The notes: generated by a model from the letters alone, not told the origin. Counted from the stretch's first letter, positions 20,233-34,709 are shown. The stretch: 64,000 nucleotides of DNA from Catonia carolina (GCA_035578175.1 JAQMRL010000012.1:21634671-21698670); one strand, 5' to 3'. Numbers and translations are program-made.

Positions 20233-21282
20233 AAAGCATTTGACAATCTGGACTGGAGTAAAATGTTTAAAACATTGAAAAGGCTAGGAATTAAATACAA
20301 AGAAAGGAAAGTTATCTACAGTCTGTATAAGAATCAAACGGCTGTTTTGAGAATCGAGGGGTACGAAAAAGAGGCTGCTGTAAGAAAAGGTGTACGACAA
20401 GGTTGTTCTTTGTCACCACTACTTTTTAACTTGTATATAGAAGAGACTATAAATGAAGTGAAGGAGAAATTTGACGTAGGAATAAAAATTCAAGGAGAAA
20501 CAATAAAAATGTTGAGATTCGCCGATGATATAGTAGTATTAGCCGAGGCAAAGAATGAACTAGAGGATGCCTTAAATGGAATGGATGAGATCTTGAGGAA
20601 GGATTACTTCATGAAAATTAATAAGAACAAAACGAAAGTGTTGTGCAGCAGCAAGAGTGGTTTAGAAGAGATGGGAAATTTAAAAGTAGGCAACGAAAAC
20701 ATACAGGAAGTTGGGGAATTCTGCTATCTAGGGAGTAAAATAACAAAGGATGGTAGAAGCACGAGTGATATCAAGAGTAGAATTGCTCAAGCTAGAAAAG
20801 CCTTTGAAATGAAAAACAGCTTACTGACTACAAACATTGATTTACAGATTAGGAAAAATTTCTTAAAACATTATGTTTGGAGTGTAGCATTATACGGAAG
20901 TGAAACGTGGGTGATAGGGGCTGTAGAACGGAAGAGGATAGAAGCTTTTGAAATGTGGTGTTATAGGAAAATGTTAAAGATTAGGTGGGTGGACAAAATA
21001 AGTAATTTAGAGGTTCTTAGGCGAGTGGATGAAAAAAGAAGTATATGGAAGCATCTTACCAAAAGAAGGGATAGGCTAGTGGGGCATATCCTAAGACATC
21101 CAGGTATTGGGCTATCAATAATGGAGGGTAACATTGAGGGAGTACATTGTAGAGGGAGGCAAAGATTAGAATATATAAAGCAAATTACAAAAGATGTAGG
21201 GTGTTACAGGTATGTAGATATGAAACGACTTGCGCAAGATAGAACAGGTTGGAGAACTGCATCAAACCAGTCGAGAGACTGA
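20233..21282 (+). CDS. 5'-truncated LINE reverse transcriptase (B2)
   Basis: Full-length open copy with the first ATG at 20263 and 339 codons. Motifs A to E, FADD and QGC are intact. It differs from the B1 copy by Ile246. The poly(A) ends at 21297. Confidence 0.85.
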   Translation, partial: KAFDNLDWSKMFKTLKRLGIKYKERKVIYSLYKNQTAVLRIEGYEKEAAVRKGVRQGCSLSPLLFNLYIEETINEVKEKFDVGIKIQGETIKMLRFADDIVVLAEAKNELEDALNGMDEILRKDYFMKINKNKTKVLCSSKSGLEEMGNLKVGNENIQEVGEFCYLGSKITKDGRSTSDIKSRIAQARKAFEMKNSLLTTNIDLQIRKNFLKHYVWSVALYGSETWVIGAVERKRIEAFEMWCYRKMLKIRWVDKISNLEVLRRVDEKRSIWKHLTKRRDRLVGHILRHPGIGLSIMEGNIEGVHCRGRQRLEYIKQITKDVGCYRYVDMKRLAQDRTGWRTASNQSRD

Positions 21283-22742
21283 TGACAAAAAAAAAAATTT
21301 CGAAAAAGGTTTTCTGGCTTTACTCTTATTTCATTAGTTCCTGTATTTTAAGATGGATGAAATTTATTGTGGCTTTAATGAAAAGGTAGAGTGTTAAACA
21401 TTTTTTGCACGTAATTTGCTAGTTCCTGACCGTAAATATGTATTCATTGTTATCACAGAGTCAGCCAATTATATGACTAAACCACGTAAGAACAGAAGAG
21501 GTAGAGGTATATATGACAGTAGTCGGAGTTATCTCATCTGAGATTCATGAATTTCATTTTACAATCAAACCCTGTTGATAATGAAATACAGGTGTCATTC
21601 GGAGAGTCGAAAGTACATGATTTTCCGAAGGACTCGCATCCTGATAAGTATAATTATAAACGCTGTAAGAAGACCATGTAAACCAACTCAACTCATCTCA
21701 CTCAGAAAAGATTTTAGAGGTTCAAACCACCTTGTCCGCTGCTTACCTAAAAAACAACTTTCATTGCACAACAATTTCAACAGCCTGCATTTTAGTTTAC
21801 TGACAAATTGGATTGAAAATAAGTAATGTTATTAATCTACCTTGCTTAAGAGAACTCATGAATTGTTCGGTTTCGGAACGTTAAAAAGTCGCATCTGATA
21901 ATGCTTATAAAATTGTAATATTCGAACAAGCTGCCTACATAAACACTGATTACAGGCCTAAAATTCTATAAAATCACAGCTATCGGGATCGTAATTTTTC
22001 TCCTTATACTTTCGCTACGACAATTAAGCGAATACAGTCGCCGAATTATTTTTTATTTATCTCATCTGTACGAATCAGGTGTTAAAGGTTATAGTTTTAC
22101 ACTGCCTGTGTAGAAGATATAAATACTGCTTATAAATTTCCCGTTAACTAACAGATCCTAAATCAACGAAAAATAGACTTGAGAAGACGTTACTTGACAA
22201 ATCATTTTTGACCTACGCTTTTATTGTGTTTAAGAGAAACAAAAATATACGTATCAAAATACTCGTATAACTGGTATTCAACAAACGTTCTATTAGGGTT
22301 GCGTGAGTAAGTCGGGCCAATTTGATTGTGATGCGCATGTGACGTCAACGGCTCAGGTAATAATTGCCCAATCAGAGGCTCGTATTTTCGGCCAATAAGA
22401 AAGCCCAGTTTTAACCAATCACAAGTCTTCTTTTGCGTCATTTTGATTGGTTAATATTGTCCAATCAGAGAGTTTTTTATTACTGTACTACGTCACACCG
22501 ATGTCAACCAATGACAAAAAGTCTTGAGCGTTACGTCATTCGTCAGGATATGCTGCTTTCTGATTGGTCCGTACTGATTCTGGGCGTCACTTTGAGTATG
22601 ATTGTAATATAAAGTCCACACCCAATGACAACTTCCAGTTAACGGTAGGGCAGAACATATTATGAAGGTACCTTTCAATGAGTTATATAGTTTCTAGGTA
22701 AATATCACTTACCAAATATGTAGTAGGCCTAGTCTATATTTT

Positions 22743-24610
22743 CGGATTTGTGAAAGGCACAAATAGTGTGAAAGAAATAAAAATTCGTTGAGTAACGCTC
22801 TCTAATGATTATTTTCTTGTTGATTTAGGAACTGTTCGTTAACTCAAAACGTATAATAAAAATATACACGTTCTGCGCCAATAGTGTAAAACTCCAATCA
22901 GCAATTCATTCCTCCTTAAGAAACGTTAGAAAAATCGTTGAGCATTGCTCTCTGTTTATTATTGCTATAGTCAAAATTCAAGCACAAAAATTTTAATAAT
23001 TCTTATAAATAAAACCGTGCGTTTTTATGTACTACGCTTATGTTATTTAAGGAAGATGTTGGTTTGAACATTAAATTTAATAAACTCTTATCAGATTATA
23101 TTTTTTGTAAGATAAGTAAGATTAAATTTGTACGTTCTTTCATAACGACTTTGATAACATTATTTCTTACAAATCTGATTTTTTAAATTACTTAAAATTA
23201 GGTAAATAATGAGATGTTAAATACTCGGCACAATTAATTTGAGTTTTTAGATCATTAGGGTAGAAGTTAGTTCAAACATTTACAAGTTATCTGAAATAAA
23301 CTGAAAAGTTAATTGGGTTACATTTTTTGGTTTGTAACCGTATGTTTCAGTAGAAAAGTCATTTGATGAGCAAAGCAGGCCTTCTAAAAAATTTTCACTT
23401 CGCACCTTGCAAATGCGTCTTTAATATATTCACACTGCAAGGTCTAACGGTATAAAAATCTACTGTCATATGAAGAAGGTCTAAAAGTGTTTATTTCACC
23501 AGTACTTCTTATGTTGTTATAATGTTTTAGTCGAAAATTGCTTCATTCTTGAAGAAAACAGAAGTATTATTTTAGCCGTGGAAGTAGCAGTTGAAATTTA
23601 AAAATATTTAACAGTTTAATGTTTCATATAGGCAATATTAATTTTCGCATCATAAAATAAAATAATGAAAAGAACTGCGAATAAGCGCGGAGAAATGTCA
23701 AAAATATTGCCTAGAAATTTTTCACATCGTTAACCGTTTTTAGTGTGACTGATTGTCGTTAAAAGGGCACAATTTGTATTTTGCTCTTACTAGGTATTGT
23801 TCAAGTATATTGTAAATTTCAGTTTGGTAATGCCGGCGATTCTACTGACGATTACTTGACAAAAAAAAACTTTAGAGACGTCCTTATTTGAATAAACTTT
23901 AATATACAATGAAAAAATCACAATGTGTTACGTTCGTATAGTAGTGTTTGCATGGTAGCCGAGAAAATAATGTCTTAAATTTAAGCAAGCTTGTATGTGT
24001 AAACGCAATCTATTCTTGTGCTTCCTTTTTAAGAATTTTAATTTTTCATACTGTGAAAACAGTATAAATATACTGCTGTTTCATACAATTAACCATAATC
24101 ATTCCGTACTCGGAAGACCTTAACAAGTTTAAAAATGTTTTTGGTAGGCGTTTTAATTCTGGAAAGTATAGCATTTCAGTAGACGTTATTGTTTAATATT
24201 CGGCCGTATCGTTAACTGGGCGGTGACAATGGGTGGATTTATGTAAAAATGTAAGTCGACGTCACGCGCAGGAACAGTACCGGACCAATCAGGAAGCTCG
24301 ATACTGACAAATGACGTAATACTGATTAAGACGTTTTCATTGGTCGATATCGGATGACGTAGTGAACTATAATGAGCCTTCTGATTGGACAATATTGACC
24401 AATCAAAGTGACGCCTAAGAAGACATCTGATTGGTTAGGTTTGGAGATTTTTCATTGGTTAAAAATACTACACTCTGATTGGTCCTATATTATATCTGCC
24501 TTTGACGTCACACGCGCGTTGCCGTCATTGTAGGCCGCCTTACTTGCAAGACCTAAATAATTATTTTTTTTACTGTACATCAGTTCTATTATATTTTAGT
24601 AGTATATTTT
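22743..24610 (+). repeat. A monomer A5 (variant I)
   Basis: 1868 bp, a single monomer between B2 and B3. It starts CGGATTTGTGAAAGG, as expected after a B unit. Cluster: 24257-24529. No gene is seen. Confidence 0.9.
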
Positions 24611-25255
24611 GGCTACAACTTAATACATCAAACAAAACTTTTTGTTTTAAGCTCTAAATAAACCTAGAGGCCTAACCAATCCTTATTCATTTTATTTAAG
24701 ATTTTTTTGTATTTCTCCACAAGCTTAGACTATAAATTAGGTAGGCCTAAATAAGATGATAATATTTCAGTCTAACAATAGGAACCTACAACCCTTTGTA
24801 ACCTTTTATTTACACAAAAAATAACATCAAGTGACGGTAATTTATTGCTGGAGAAAATGGAAGCTGCTTCTAATTTTTTTAGGAACCAGTAATAGTTGGT
24901 CTATAATAATTTGGTTTCATATTTTTGACAAAATTTACACAAAAAAAGTAGAAGGCGCTGAAAGATAATAGGCCTACTTCACGAACGGGCCACGGATTTC
25001 TGTGGGAATTATCTTCGGCAACCATCAAGCATTTAGTCGCCTATCGTAGCCCTACTAGTAATTCCATTGCAGTTCCGTGAATCGACAGTTAATGCTTAAT
25101 ATTAATGTGATATTCATAGATTGTATGCTATTCAGTTAAGTTTTGGCTATATAAATTTTACTTATCCAAAAATAAGGCAAGCAATGCGACATTTTAAAAT
25201 AATAATGATAGGTCTAATTAATGTTATAATATAAAAATAATAAATTAAAACTTAC

Positions 25256-25334
25256 CTTTTATATAGCTGTTTGTATTCAACTCTGGGGCTTGTAATCCCA
25301 TGGCTTTGAAATACATATCGCTTCGTTTCAACAT
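25256..25334 (-). CDS. Candidate first coding exon (B3 copy)
   Basis: Start codon, 26-codon frame and splice donor are as in B1, and the predicted peptide is unchanged. Confidence 0.3.
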
Positions 25335-25645
25335 GATGAGACAGGAAATTTAACCGCGCAGTACTGTGGAAGTGCAGCCACGTGCAGATCGAACAGATCA
25401 TAACTGAACAGAACTGATGACAGCGACTCGACTTAAGATGTGTAAAACCGGCAACATCGCGTGAATGAGTCAAAAAACGATAATAGCGTAAAATGTGTAT
25501 AAAGCTGTATAACAATTTGTATAATTTTTATAACAACTGAACATCTCTTTTTACATCTGATGCATAAAACAAACTGCATCTCAATGATGCAGTTTTCGAG
25601 GTAAAAAGTCACGGCTAAGATGTAGAAATCGAGCGTCGAAGAATG

Positions 25646-25676
<31 letters not shown>

Positions 25677-25794
25677 TATTTTATTAAACATTATTTTCCT
25701 TTGTTTGCACCACTACATATATGATTATGAACAGCCAAAACAAAATAAAATAAAATATAAAACTCACATCAGAGTATTATATCATATTAAGATC

Positions 25795-25822
25795 TTTCGT
25801 CTCCCTCGGAGACATCATCAGG
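25795..25822 (-). ncRNA. Hammerhead-like core (B3)
   Basis: The conserved core and helix II are identical to B1. Confidence 0.35.
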
Positions 25823-25975
25823 ACTTTAAAAAACATAAACACAATAAAACATAAAACACAAACACAATAGTGGTCGTAGACCACGTCAATTGTTCAAAAC
25901 AATAGCTATCCTAAAGCACCATTCCGCGCGCGGTTTATTCGGCCGAATGACAGTATAATCATTTTGTACCTAGTT

Positions 25976-26242
25976 TTATTCCTTATCTCGATTAAGTACA
26001 ATTTGAAATAATTTATCATTATCAAAATCTGTCTGGCTGTTCATTAAATTTATCTTTTTATTTTTAAATTTATAAATATAATATTTCTCCAACTGCCATA
26101 ATTTGTTACTATCAAAACATATTTCTAAAATTTCCAAATTATTTTCATGACTGCTTATTTTATGCCCTTTCGTCAGCAGATGTTCTGCCACATTAGAACT
26201 TTTACATTCCTTTTTTAAATAAGCAGCATAATGCTCAGAAAA
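25976..26242 (-). pseudogene. GIY-YIG fragment (B3)
   Basis: As in B1, except SQTDF replaces SQTEF near the C-terminus, a change shared with B5. Confidence 0.6.
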
Positions 26243-26354
26243 TCAGTATATGATATAATACTCTGAGGTGAGTTTTATATTTTATTTTATTTTGTTTTGG
26301 CTGTTCATAATCATATATGTAGTGGTGCAAACAAAGGAAAATAATGTTTAATAA

Positions 26355-26411
<57 letters not shown>

Positions 26412-28604
26412 TTACGATACGTAGAAGGCAACTGAAAAATCTAATTCAAAATATCTTGAGACGAATTAATTTTTATCATAGGGTCAGCCAATTATATGAC
26501 TAAAGCACATAAAAACAGAAGAGGTGGAGGTATAAATGACACTAGTCAGAGTTATCTCATCTGAGATTCATGAATTTCATTTTACAATCAAACCCTGTTG
26601 ATAATGAAATACAGGTGTCATTCGGAGAGTCGAAAGTACATGATTTTCCGAAGGACTGGCATTCTGATAAGTATAATTATAAATGCTGTGAGAAGACCAT
26701 GTAAACTAACTCAACATATCTCACTCAGAAAAGATTTTAGAGGTTCAAACCACCTTGTCCGCTGCTTACCTAAAATACAACTTTCATTGCACAACAATTT
26801 CAACAGCCAGCATTTTAGTTTACTGACAAATTGGATTGAAAATAAGTAATTTTATTAGCCTACCTTGCTTAAGAGAACGCATGAATTGTTCGGTTTCGGA
26901 ACGTTAAAAAGTCGCATCTGATAATGCTTATAAAATTGTAATATTCGAACAAGCCTACATAATGCCTACATAATGCCTACATAAACACTGATTACAGGCC
27001 TAAAACTCTATAAAATCACAGCTACCGGGATCGTAATTTTTCTGCTTATACTTTCGCTACGACAATTAAGCGAATGCTGTCGCCGAATTATTTTTTATTT
27101 ATCTCATCTGTACGAATCAGGTGTTAAAGATTATAGTTTTACACTGCCTGTGTAGAAGATATAAATACTGCTTATAAATTTCCCGTTAACTAACAGATCC
27201 TAAATCAACGAAAAATAGACTTGACAAGACGTTACTTGACAAATCATTTTTGACCTACGCTATTATTGTGTTTAATAGAAACAAAAATATATGTATCAAA
27301 ATATAACTGGTATTCAACAAACGATCTATTAGGGTTGCGTGAGTAAGTCGGGCCAATTTGATTGTGATGCGCATGTGACGTCAACGGCTCAGGTAATAAT
27401 TGCCCAATCAGAGTCTCGTATTTTCGGCCAATAAGAAAGCCCAGTTTTAACCAATCACAAGTCTTCTTTTGCGTCATTTTGATTGGTTAATATTGTCCAA
27501 TCAGAGAGTTTATATTACTGTACAACGTCACACCGATGTCAACCAATGACAAAGTGTCTTGAGCGTTACGTCATTCGTTTGGATATGCTGCTTTCTGATT
27601 GGTCCGTACTGATTCTAGGCGTCACGTCGAGTGTGATTGTAATATGAAGTCCACACCCAATGACAACTTCTAGTTAACGGTAGGGCAGAACATATGAAGG
27701 TACCTTTTAATGAGATTTATAGTTTCTTGGTAAATATCACTTACGAAATATGAAGTACCCCATTGTAGAGATCTTTCGAGTTCTTAAGGAAATTAAAAAT
27801 TGGTTTCTGTTGCTGCTAAATGTTAACACGGTTTTTTAAAAAATCACGAGTGTTCATTCGATACCGACACAAAGAAAAAAAACAAAAGAAGGTTATCTAT
27901 TTTTCCTAGTTGTTCGATTTTTGTAACCTAATTTTTGGCCAGTAATGTATCATATTTTTAAGGGAATGACTTTATACAACTGTAAATAAATATTACGATA
28001 CGTAGAAGGCAGTTGAAAAATCTAATTCAAAATTTTTTGAGACGAAACAAAGTCAATATCCTACCGGGTAAGAAAATATACCTCATTAATCCGTTTTATA
28101 ACAAGAAAACTATTTTGCTCTACCAACGAGCATTAGTCGAAAAATAATAATCAACGGTTTGACTAAATGATAATATAATGGCCAATGTGATTTCGAGAAA
28201 TGTTTTCTGGCTTTACTCTGATTTCATTAGTTCCTGTATTTTAAGGTGGATGAAATTTTTTGTGGCCATAATGAAAAGGTAGAGTGTTAAAAATTTTTGG
28301 AACGTAATTTGCTAGTTTCTGCAGGAAATAAATGTATTCATTTTTATCACAGGGTCAGCCAATTATATGACTAAAGCACGTAAGAACAGAAGAGGTAGAG
28401 GTATAAATGACACTAGTCAGGGTAATATTATCTGAGATTCATGAATTTCATTTTACAATCAAACCGTTTTGATAATGAAATACAGGTGTCATTCGGAGAG
28501 TCGAAAGAACATGATTTTACGAAGGACCGGCATTCTTATAAGTATAATTATAAATGCTGTGAGAAGACCATGTAAACCAACTCAACTCATCTCACTCAGA
28601 AAAG

Positions 28605-29653
28605 AAAGCATTTGACAATCTGGACTGGAGTAAAATGTTTAAAACATTGAAAAGGCTAGGAATTAAATACAAAGAAAGGAAAGTTATCTACAGTCTGTAT
28701 AAGAATCAAACGGCTGTTTTGAGAATCGAGGGGTACGAAAAAGAGGCTGCTGTAAGAAAAGGTGTACGACAAGTTTGTTCTTTGTCACCACTACTTTTTA
28801 ACTTGTATATAGAAGAGACTATAAATGAAGTGAAGGAGAATTTTACGTAGGAATAAAAATTCAAGGAGAAACAATAAAAATGTTGAGATTCGCCGATGAT
28901 ATAGTAGTATTAGCCGAGGCAAAGAATGAACTAGAGGATGCCTTAAATGGAATGGATGAGATCTTGAGGAAGGATTACTTCATGAAAATTAATAAGAACA
29001 AAACGAAAGTGTTGTGCAGCAGCAAGAGTGGTTTAGAAGAGATGGGAAATTTAAAAGTAGGCAACGAAAACATACAGGAAGTTGGGGAATTCTGCTATCT
29101 AGGGAGTAAAATAACAAAGGATGGTAGAAGCACGAGTGATATCAAGAGTAGAATTGCTCAAGCTAGAAAAGCCTTTGAAATGAAAAACAGCTTACTGACT
29201 ACAAACATTGATTTACAGATTAGGAAAAATTTCTTAAAACATTATGTTTGGAGTGTAGCATTATACGGAAGTGAAACGTGGGTGATAGGGGCTGTAGAAC
29301 GGAAGAGGATAGAAGCTTTTGAAATGTGGTGTTATAGGAAAATGTTAAAGATTAGGTGGGTGGACAAAATAAGTAATTTAGAGGTTCTTAGGCGAGTGGA
29401 TGAAAAAAGAAGTATATGGAAGCATCTTACCAAAAGAAGGGATAGGCTAGTGGGGCATATCCTAAGACATCCAGGTATTGGGCTATCAATAATGGAGGGT
29501 AACATTGAGGGAGTACATTGTAGAGGGAGGCAAAGATTAGAATATATAAAGCAAATTACAAAAGATGTAGGGTGTTACAGGTATGTAGATATGAAACGAC
29601 TTGCGCAAGATAGAACAGGTTGGAGAACTGCATCAAACCAGTCGAGAGACTGA
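28605..29653 (+). pseudogene. LINE reverse transcriptase with frameshift (B3)
   Basis: The first ATG is at 28635. Motif B reads RQVCS, losing the conserved glycine. Near 28840, GAGAAATTTGACGTAG has become GAGAATTTTACGTAG, a net loss of one base, so the frame stops after residue 71. A second frame from the Met before FADD (28880) runs to the normal stop at 29653. Both lesions recur together at 48375-49423. Confidence 0.85.
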
Positions 29654-31102
29654 TGACAAAAAAAAAAATTTCGAAAAAGGTTTTCTGGCTTTACTCTTAT
29701 TTCATTAGTTCCTGTATTTTAAGATGGATGAAATTTATTGTGGCTTTAATGAAAAGGTAGAGTGTTAAACATTTTTTGCACGTAATTTGCTAGTTCCTGA
29801 CCGTAAATATGTATTCATTGTTATCACAGAGTCAGCCAATTATATGACTAAACCACGTAAGAACAGAAGAGGTAGAGGTATATATGACAGTAGTCGGAGT
29901 TATCTCATCTGAGATTCATGAATTTCATTTTACAATCAAACCCTGTTGATAATGAAATACCGGTGTCATTCGGAGAGTCGAAAGTACATGATTTTCCGAA
30001 GGACTCGCATCCTGATAAGTATAATTATAAACCCTGTAAGAAGACCATGTAAACCAACTCAACTCATCTCACTCATAAAAGATTTTAGAGGTTCAAACCA
30101 ACTTGTCCGCTGCTTACCTAAAAAACAACTTTCATTGCACAACAATTTCAACAGCCTGCATTTTAGTTTACTGACAAATTGGATTGAAAATAAGTAATGT
30201 TATTAATCTACCTTGCTTAAGAGAACTCATGAATTGTTCGGTTTCGGAACGTTAAAAAGTCGCATCTGATAATGCTTATAAAATTGTAATATTCGAACAA
30301 GCTGCCTACATAAACACTGATTACAGGCCTAAAATTCTATAAAATCACAGCTATCGGGATCGTAATTTTTCTCCTTATACTTTCGCTACGACAATTAAGC
30401 GAATACAGTCGCCGAATTATTTTTTATTTATCTCATCTGTACGAATCAGGTGTTAAAGGTTATAGTTTTACACTGCCTGTGTAGAAGATATAAATACTGC
30501 TTATAAATTTCCCGTTAACTAACAGATCCTAAATCAACGAAAAATAGACTTGAGATGACGTTAATTGACAAATCATTTTTGACCTACGCTTTTATTGTGT
30601 TTAAGAGAAACAAAAATATACGTATTATAACTGGTATTCAACAAACGTTCTATTAGGGTTGCGTGAGTAAGTCGGGCCAATTTGATTGTGATGCGCATGT
30701 GACGTCAACGGCTCAGGTAATAATTGCCCAATCAGAGGCTCGTATTTTCGGCCAATAAGAAAGCCCAGTTTTAACCAATCACAAGTCTTCTTTTGCGTCA
30801 TTTTGATTGGTTAATATTGTCCAATCAGAGAGTTTTTTATTACTGTACTACGTCACACCGATGTCAACCAATGACAAAGTGTCTTGAGCGTTACGTCATT
30901 CGTCAGGATATGCTGCTTTCTGATTGGTCCGTACTGATTCTGGGCGTCACTTTGAGTATGATTGTAATATAAAGTCCACACCCAATGACAACTTCCAGTT
31001 AACGGTAGGGCAGAACATATTATGAAGGTACCTTTCAATGAGTTATATAGTTTCTAGGTAAATATCACTTACCAAATATGTAGTAGGCCTAGTCTATATT
31101 TT

Positions 31103-32971
31103 CGGATTTGTGAAAGGCACAAATAGTGTGAAAGAAATAAAAATTCGTTGAGTAACGCTCTCTAATGATTATTTTCTTGTTGATTTAGGAACTGTTCGTT
31201 AACTCAAAACGTATAATAAAAATATACACGTTCTGCGCCAATAGTGTAAAACTCCAATCAGCAATTCATTCCTCCTTAAGAAACGTTAGAAAAATCGTTG
31301 AGCATTGCTCTCTGTTTATTATTGCTATAGTCAAAATTCAAGCACAAAAATTTTAATAATTCTTATAAATAAAACCGTGCGTTTTTATGTACTACGCTTA
31401 TGTTATTTAAGGAAGATGTTGGTTTGAACATTAAATTTAATAAACTCTTATCAGATTATATTTTTTGTAAGATAAGTAAGATTAAATTTGTACGTTCTTT
31501 CATAACGACTTTGATAACATCCTTTCTTACAAATCTGATTTTTTAAATTACTTAAAATTAGGTAAATAATGAGATGTTAAATACTCGGCACAATTAATTT
31601 GAGTTTTTAGATCATTAGGGTAGAAGTTAGTTCAAACATTTACAAGTTATCTGAAATAAACTGAAAAGTTAATTGGGTTACATTTTTTGGTTTGTAACCG
31701 TATGTTTCAGTAGAAAAGTCATTTGATGAGCAAAGCAGGCCTTCTAAAAAATTTTCACTTCGCACCTTGCAAATGCGTCTTTAATATATTCACACTGCAA
31801 GGTCTAACGGTATAAAAATCTACTGTCATATGAAGAAGGTCTAAAAGTGTTTATTTCACCAGTACTTCTTATGTTGTTATAATGTTTTAGTCGAAAATTG
31901 CTTCATTCTTGAAGAAAACAGAAGTATTATTTTAGCCGTGGAAGTAGCAGTTGAAATTTAAAAATATTTAACAGTTTAATGTTTCATATAGGCAATACTA
32001 ATTTTCGCATCATAAAATAAAATAATGAAAAGAACTGCGAATAAGCGCGGAGAAATGTCAAAAATATTGCCTAGAAATTTTTCGCATCGTTAACCGTTTT
32101 TAGTGTGACTGATTGTCGTTAAAAGGGCATAATTTCTATTTTGCTCTTACTAGGTATTGTTCAAGTATATTGTAAATTTCAGTTTGGTAATGCCGGCGAT
32201 TCTACTGACGATTACTTGACAAAAAAAAACTTTAGAGACGTCCTTATTTGAATAAACTTTAATATACAATGAAAAAATCACAATGTGTTACGTTCGTATA
32301 GTAGTGTTTGCATGGTAGCCGAGAAAATAATGTCTTAAATTTAAGCAAGCTTGTATGTGTAAACGCAATCTATTCTTGTGCTTCCTTTTTAAGAATTTTA
32401 ATTTTTCATACTGTGAAAAGCAGTATAAATATACTGCTGTTTCATACAATTAACCATAATCATTCCGTACTCGGAAGACCTTAACAAGTTTAAAAATGTT
32501 TTTGGTAGGCGTTTTAATTCTGGAAAGTATAGCATTTCAGTAGACGTTATTGTTTAATATTCGGCCGTATCGTTAACTGGGCGGTGACAATGGGTGGATT
32601 TATGTAAAAATGTAAGTCGACGTCACGCGCAGGAACAGTACCGGACCAATCAGGAAGCTCGATACTGACAAATGACGTAATACTGATTAAGACGTTTTCA
32701 TTGGTCGATATCGGATGACGTAGTGAACTATAATGAGCCTTCTGATTGGACAATATTGACCAATCAAAGTGACGCCTAAGAAGACATCTGATTGGTTAGG
32801 TTTGGAGATTTTTCATTGGTTAAAAATACTACACTCTGATTGGTCCTATATTATATCTGCCTTTGACGTCACACGCGCGTTGCCGTCATTGTAGGCCGCC
32901 TTACTTGCAAGACCTAAATAATTATTTTTTTTACTGTACATCAGTTCTATTATATTTTAGTAGTATATTTT
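31103..32971 (+). repeat. A monomer A6 (variant I)
   Basis: 1869 bp, single monomer between B3 and B4. Cluster: 32618-32890. No gene is seen. Confidence 0.9.
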
Positions 32972-33616
32972 GGCTACAACTTAATACATCAAACAAAACT
33001 TTTTGTTTTAAGCTCTAAATAAACCTAGAGGCCTAACCAATCCTTATTCATTTTATTTAAGATTTTTTTGTATTTCGCCACAAGCTTAGACTATAAATTA
33101 GGTAGGCCTAAATAAGATGATAATATTTCAGTCTAACAATAGGAACCTACAACCCTTTGTAACCTTTTATTTACACAAAAAATAACATCAAGTGACGGTA
33201 ATTTATTGCTGGAGAAAATGGAAGCTGCTTCTAATTTTTTTAGGAACCAGTAATAGTTGGTCTATAATAATTTGGTTTCATATTTTTGACAAAATTTACA
33301 CAAAAAAAGTAGAAGGCGCTGAAAGATAATAGGCCTACTTCACGAACGGGCCACGGATTTCTGTGGGAATTATCTTCGGCAACCATCAAGCATTTAGTCG
33401 CCTATCGTAGCCCTACTAGTAATTCCATTGCAGTTCCGTGAATCGACAGTTAATGCTTAATATTAATGTGATATTCATAGATTGTATGCTATTCAGTTAA
33501 GTTTTGGCTATATAAATTTTACTTATCCAAAAATAAGGCAAGCAATGCGATATTTTAAAATAATAATGATAGGTCTAATTAATGTTATAATATAAAAATA
33601 ATAAATTAAAACTTAC

Positions 33617-33695
33617 CTTTTATATAGCTGTTTGTATTCAACTCTGGGGCTTGTAATCCCATGGCTTTGAAATACATATCGCTTCGTTTCAACAT
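33617..33695 (-). CDS. Candidate first coding exon (B4 copy)
   Basis: Start codon, frame and splice donor are as in B1, with the same predicted peptide. Confidence 0.3.
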
Positions 33696-34149
33696 GATGA
33701 GACAGGAAATTTAACCGCGCAGTACTGTGGAAGTGCAGCCACGTGCAGATCGAACAGATCATAACTGAACAGAACTGATGACAGCGACTCGACTTAAGAT
33801 GTGTAAAACCGGCAACATCGCGTGAATGAGTCAAAAAACGATAATAGCGTAAAATGTGTATAAAGCTGTATAACAATTTGTATAATTTTTATAACAACTG
33901 AACATCTCTTTTTACATCTGATGCATAAAACAAACAGCATCTCAATGATGCAGTTTTCGAGGTAAAAAGTCACGGCTAAGATGTAGAAATCGAGCGTCGA
34001 AGAATGTATATATATATATATATATATATATTATTTTATTAAACATTATTTTCCTTTGTTTGCACCACTACATATATGATTATGAACAGCCAAAACAAAA
34101 TAAAATAAAATATAAAACTCACCTCAGAGTATTATATCATATTAAGATC

Positions 34150-34177
34150 TTTCGTCTCCCTCGGAGACATCATCAGG
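34150..34177 (-). ncRNA. Hammerhead-like core (B4)
   Basis: The conserved core and helix II are identical to B1. Confidence 0.35.
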
Positions 34178-34330
34178 ACTTTAAAAAACATAAACACAAT
34201 AAAACATAAAACACAAAGACAATAGTGGTCGTAGACCACGTCAATTGTTCAAAACAATAGCTATCCTAAAGCACCATTCCGCGCGCGGTTTATTCGGCCG
34301 AATGACAGTATAATCATTTTGTACCTAGTT

Positions 34331-34597
34331 TTATTCCTTATCTCGATTAAGTACAATTTGAAATAATTTATCATTATCAAATTCTGTCTGGCTGTTCATT
34401 AAATTTATCTTTTTATTTTTAAATTTATAAATATAATATTTCTCCAACTGCCATAATTTGTTACTATCAAAACATATTTCTAAAATTTCCAAATTATTTT
34501 CATGACTGCTTATTTTATGCCCTTTCGTCAGCAGATGTTCTGCCACATTAGAACTTTTACATTCCTTTTTTAAATAAGCAGCATAATGCTCAGAAAA
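34331..34597 (-). pseudogene. GIY-YIG fragment (B4)
   Basis: Same frame and truncation as B1, with SQTEF retained. Confidence 0.6.
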
Positions 34598-34709
34598 TCA
34601 GTATATGATATAATACTCTGAGGTGAGTTTTATATTTTATTTTATTTTGTTTTGGCTGTTCATAATCATATATGTAGTGGTGCAAACAAAGGAAAATAAT
34701 GTTTAATAA

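Larger units (their letters stand above)
16274..22742. repeat. B composite unit B2
   Basis: 6469 bp with the same order of parts as B1. C3 carries a 6-bp insertion (ACTCGT) near 22261. Clusters: C1 at 18981-19289 and C3 at 22317-22626. B2+A5 form an 8337-bp period. Confidence 0.85.
25645..26408 (-). mobile_element. Snapback element with Penelope-like core (B3)
   Basis: It has the longest right TA run of the five, about 50 bases, and ends in TAAATATTACG. That ending keeps the TAAATA seen before TTACGATACG in C2 and so shows the likely insertion point. Confidence 0.55.
24611..31102. repeat. B composite unit B3
   Basis: 6492 bp, lengthened mainly by a longer TA run. It carries the frameshifted LINE copy. 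Clusters: C1 at 27353-27661 and C3 at 30677-30986. B3+A6 form an 8361-bp period. Confidence 0.85.
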
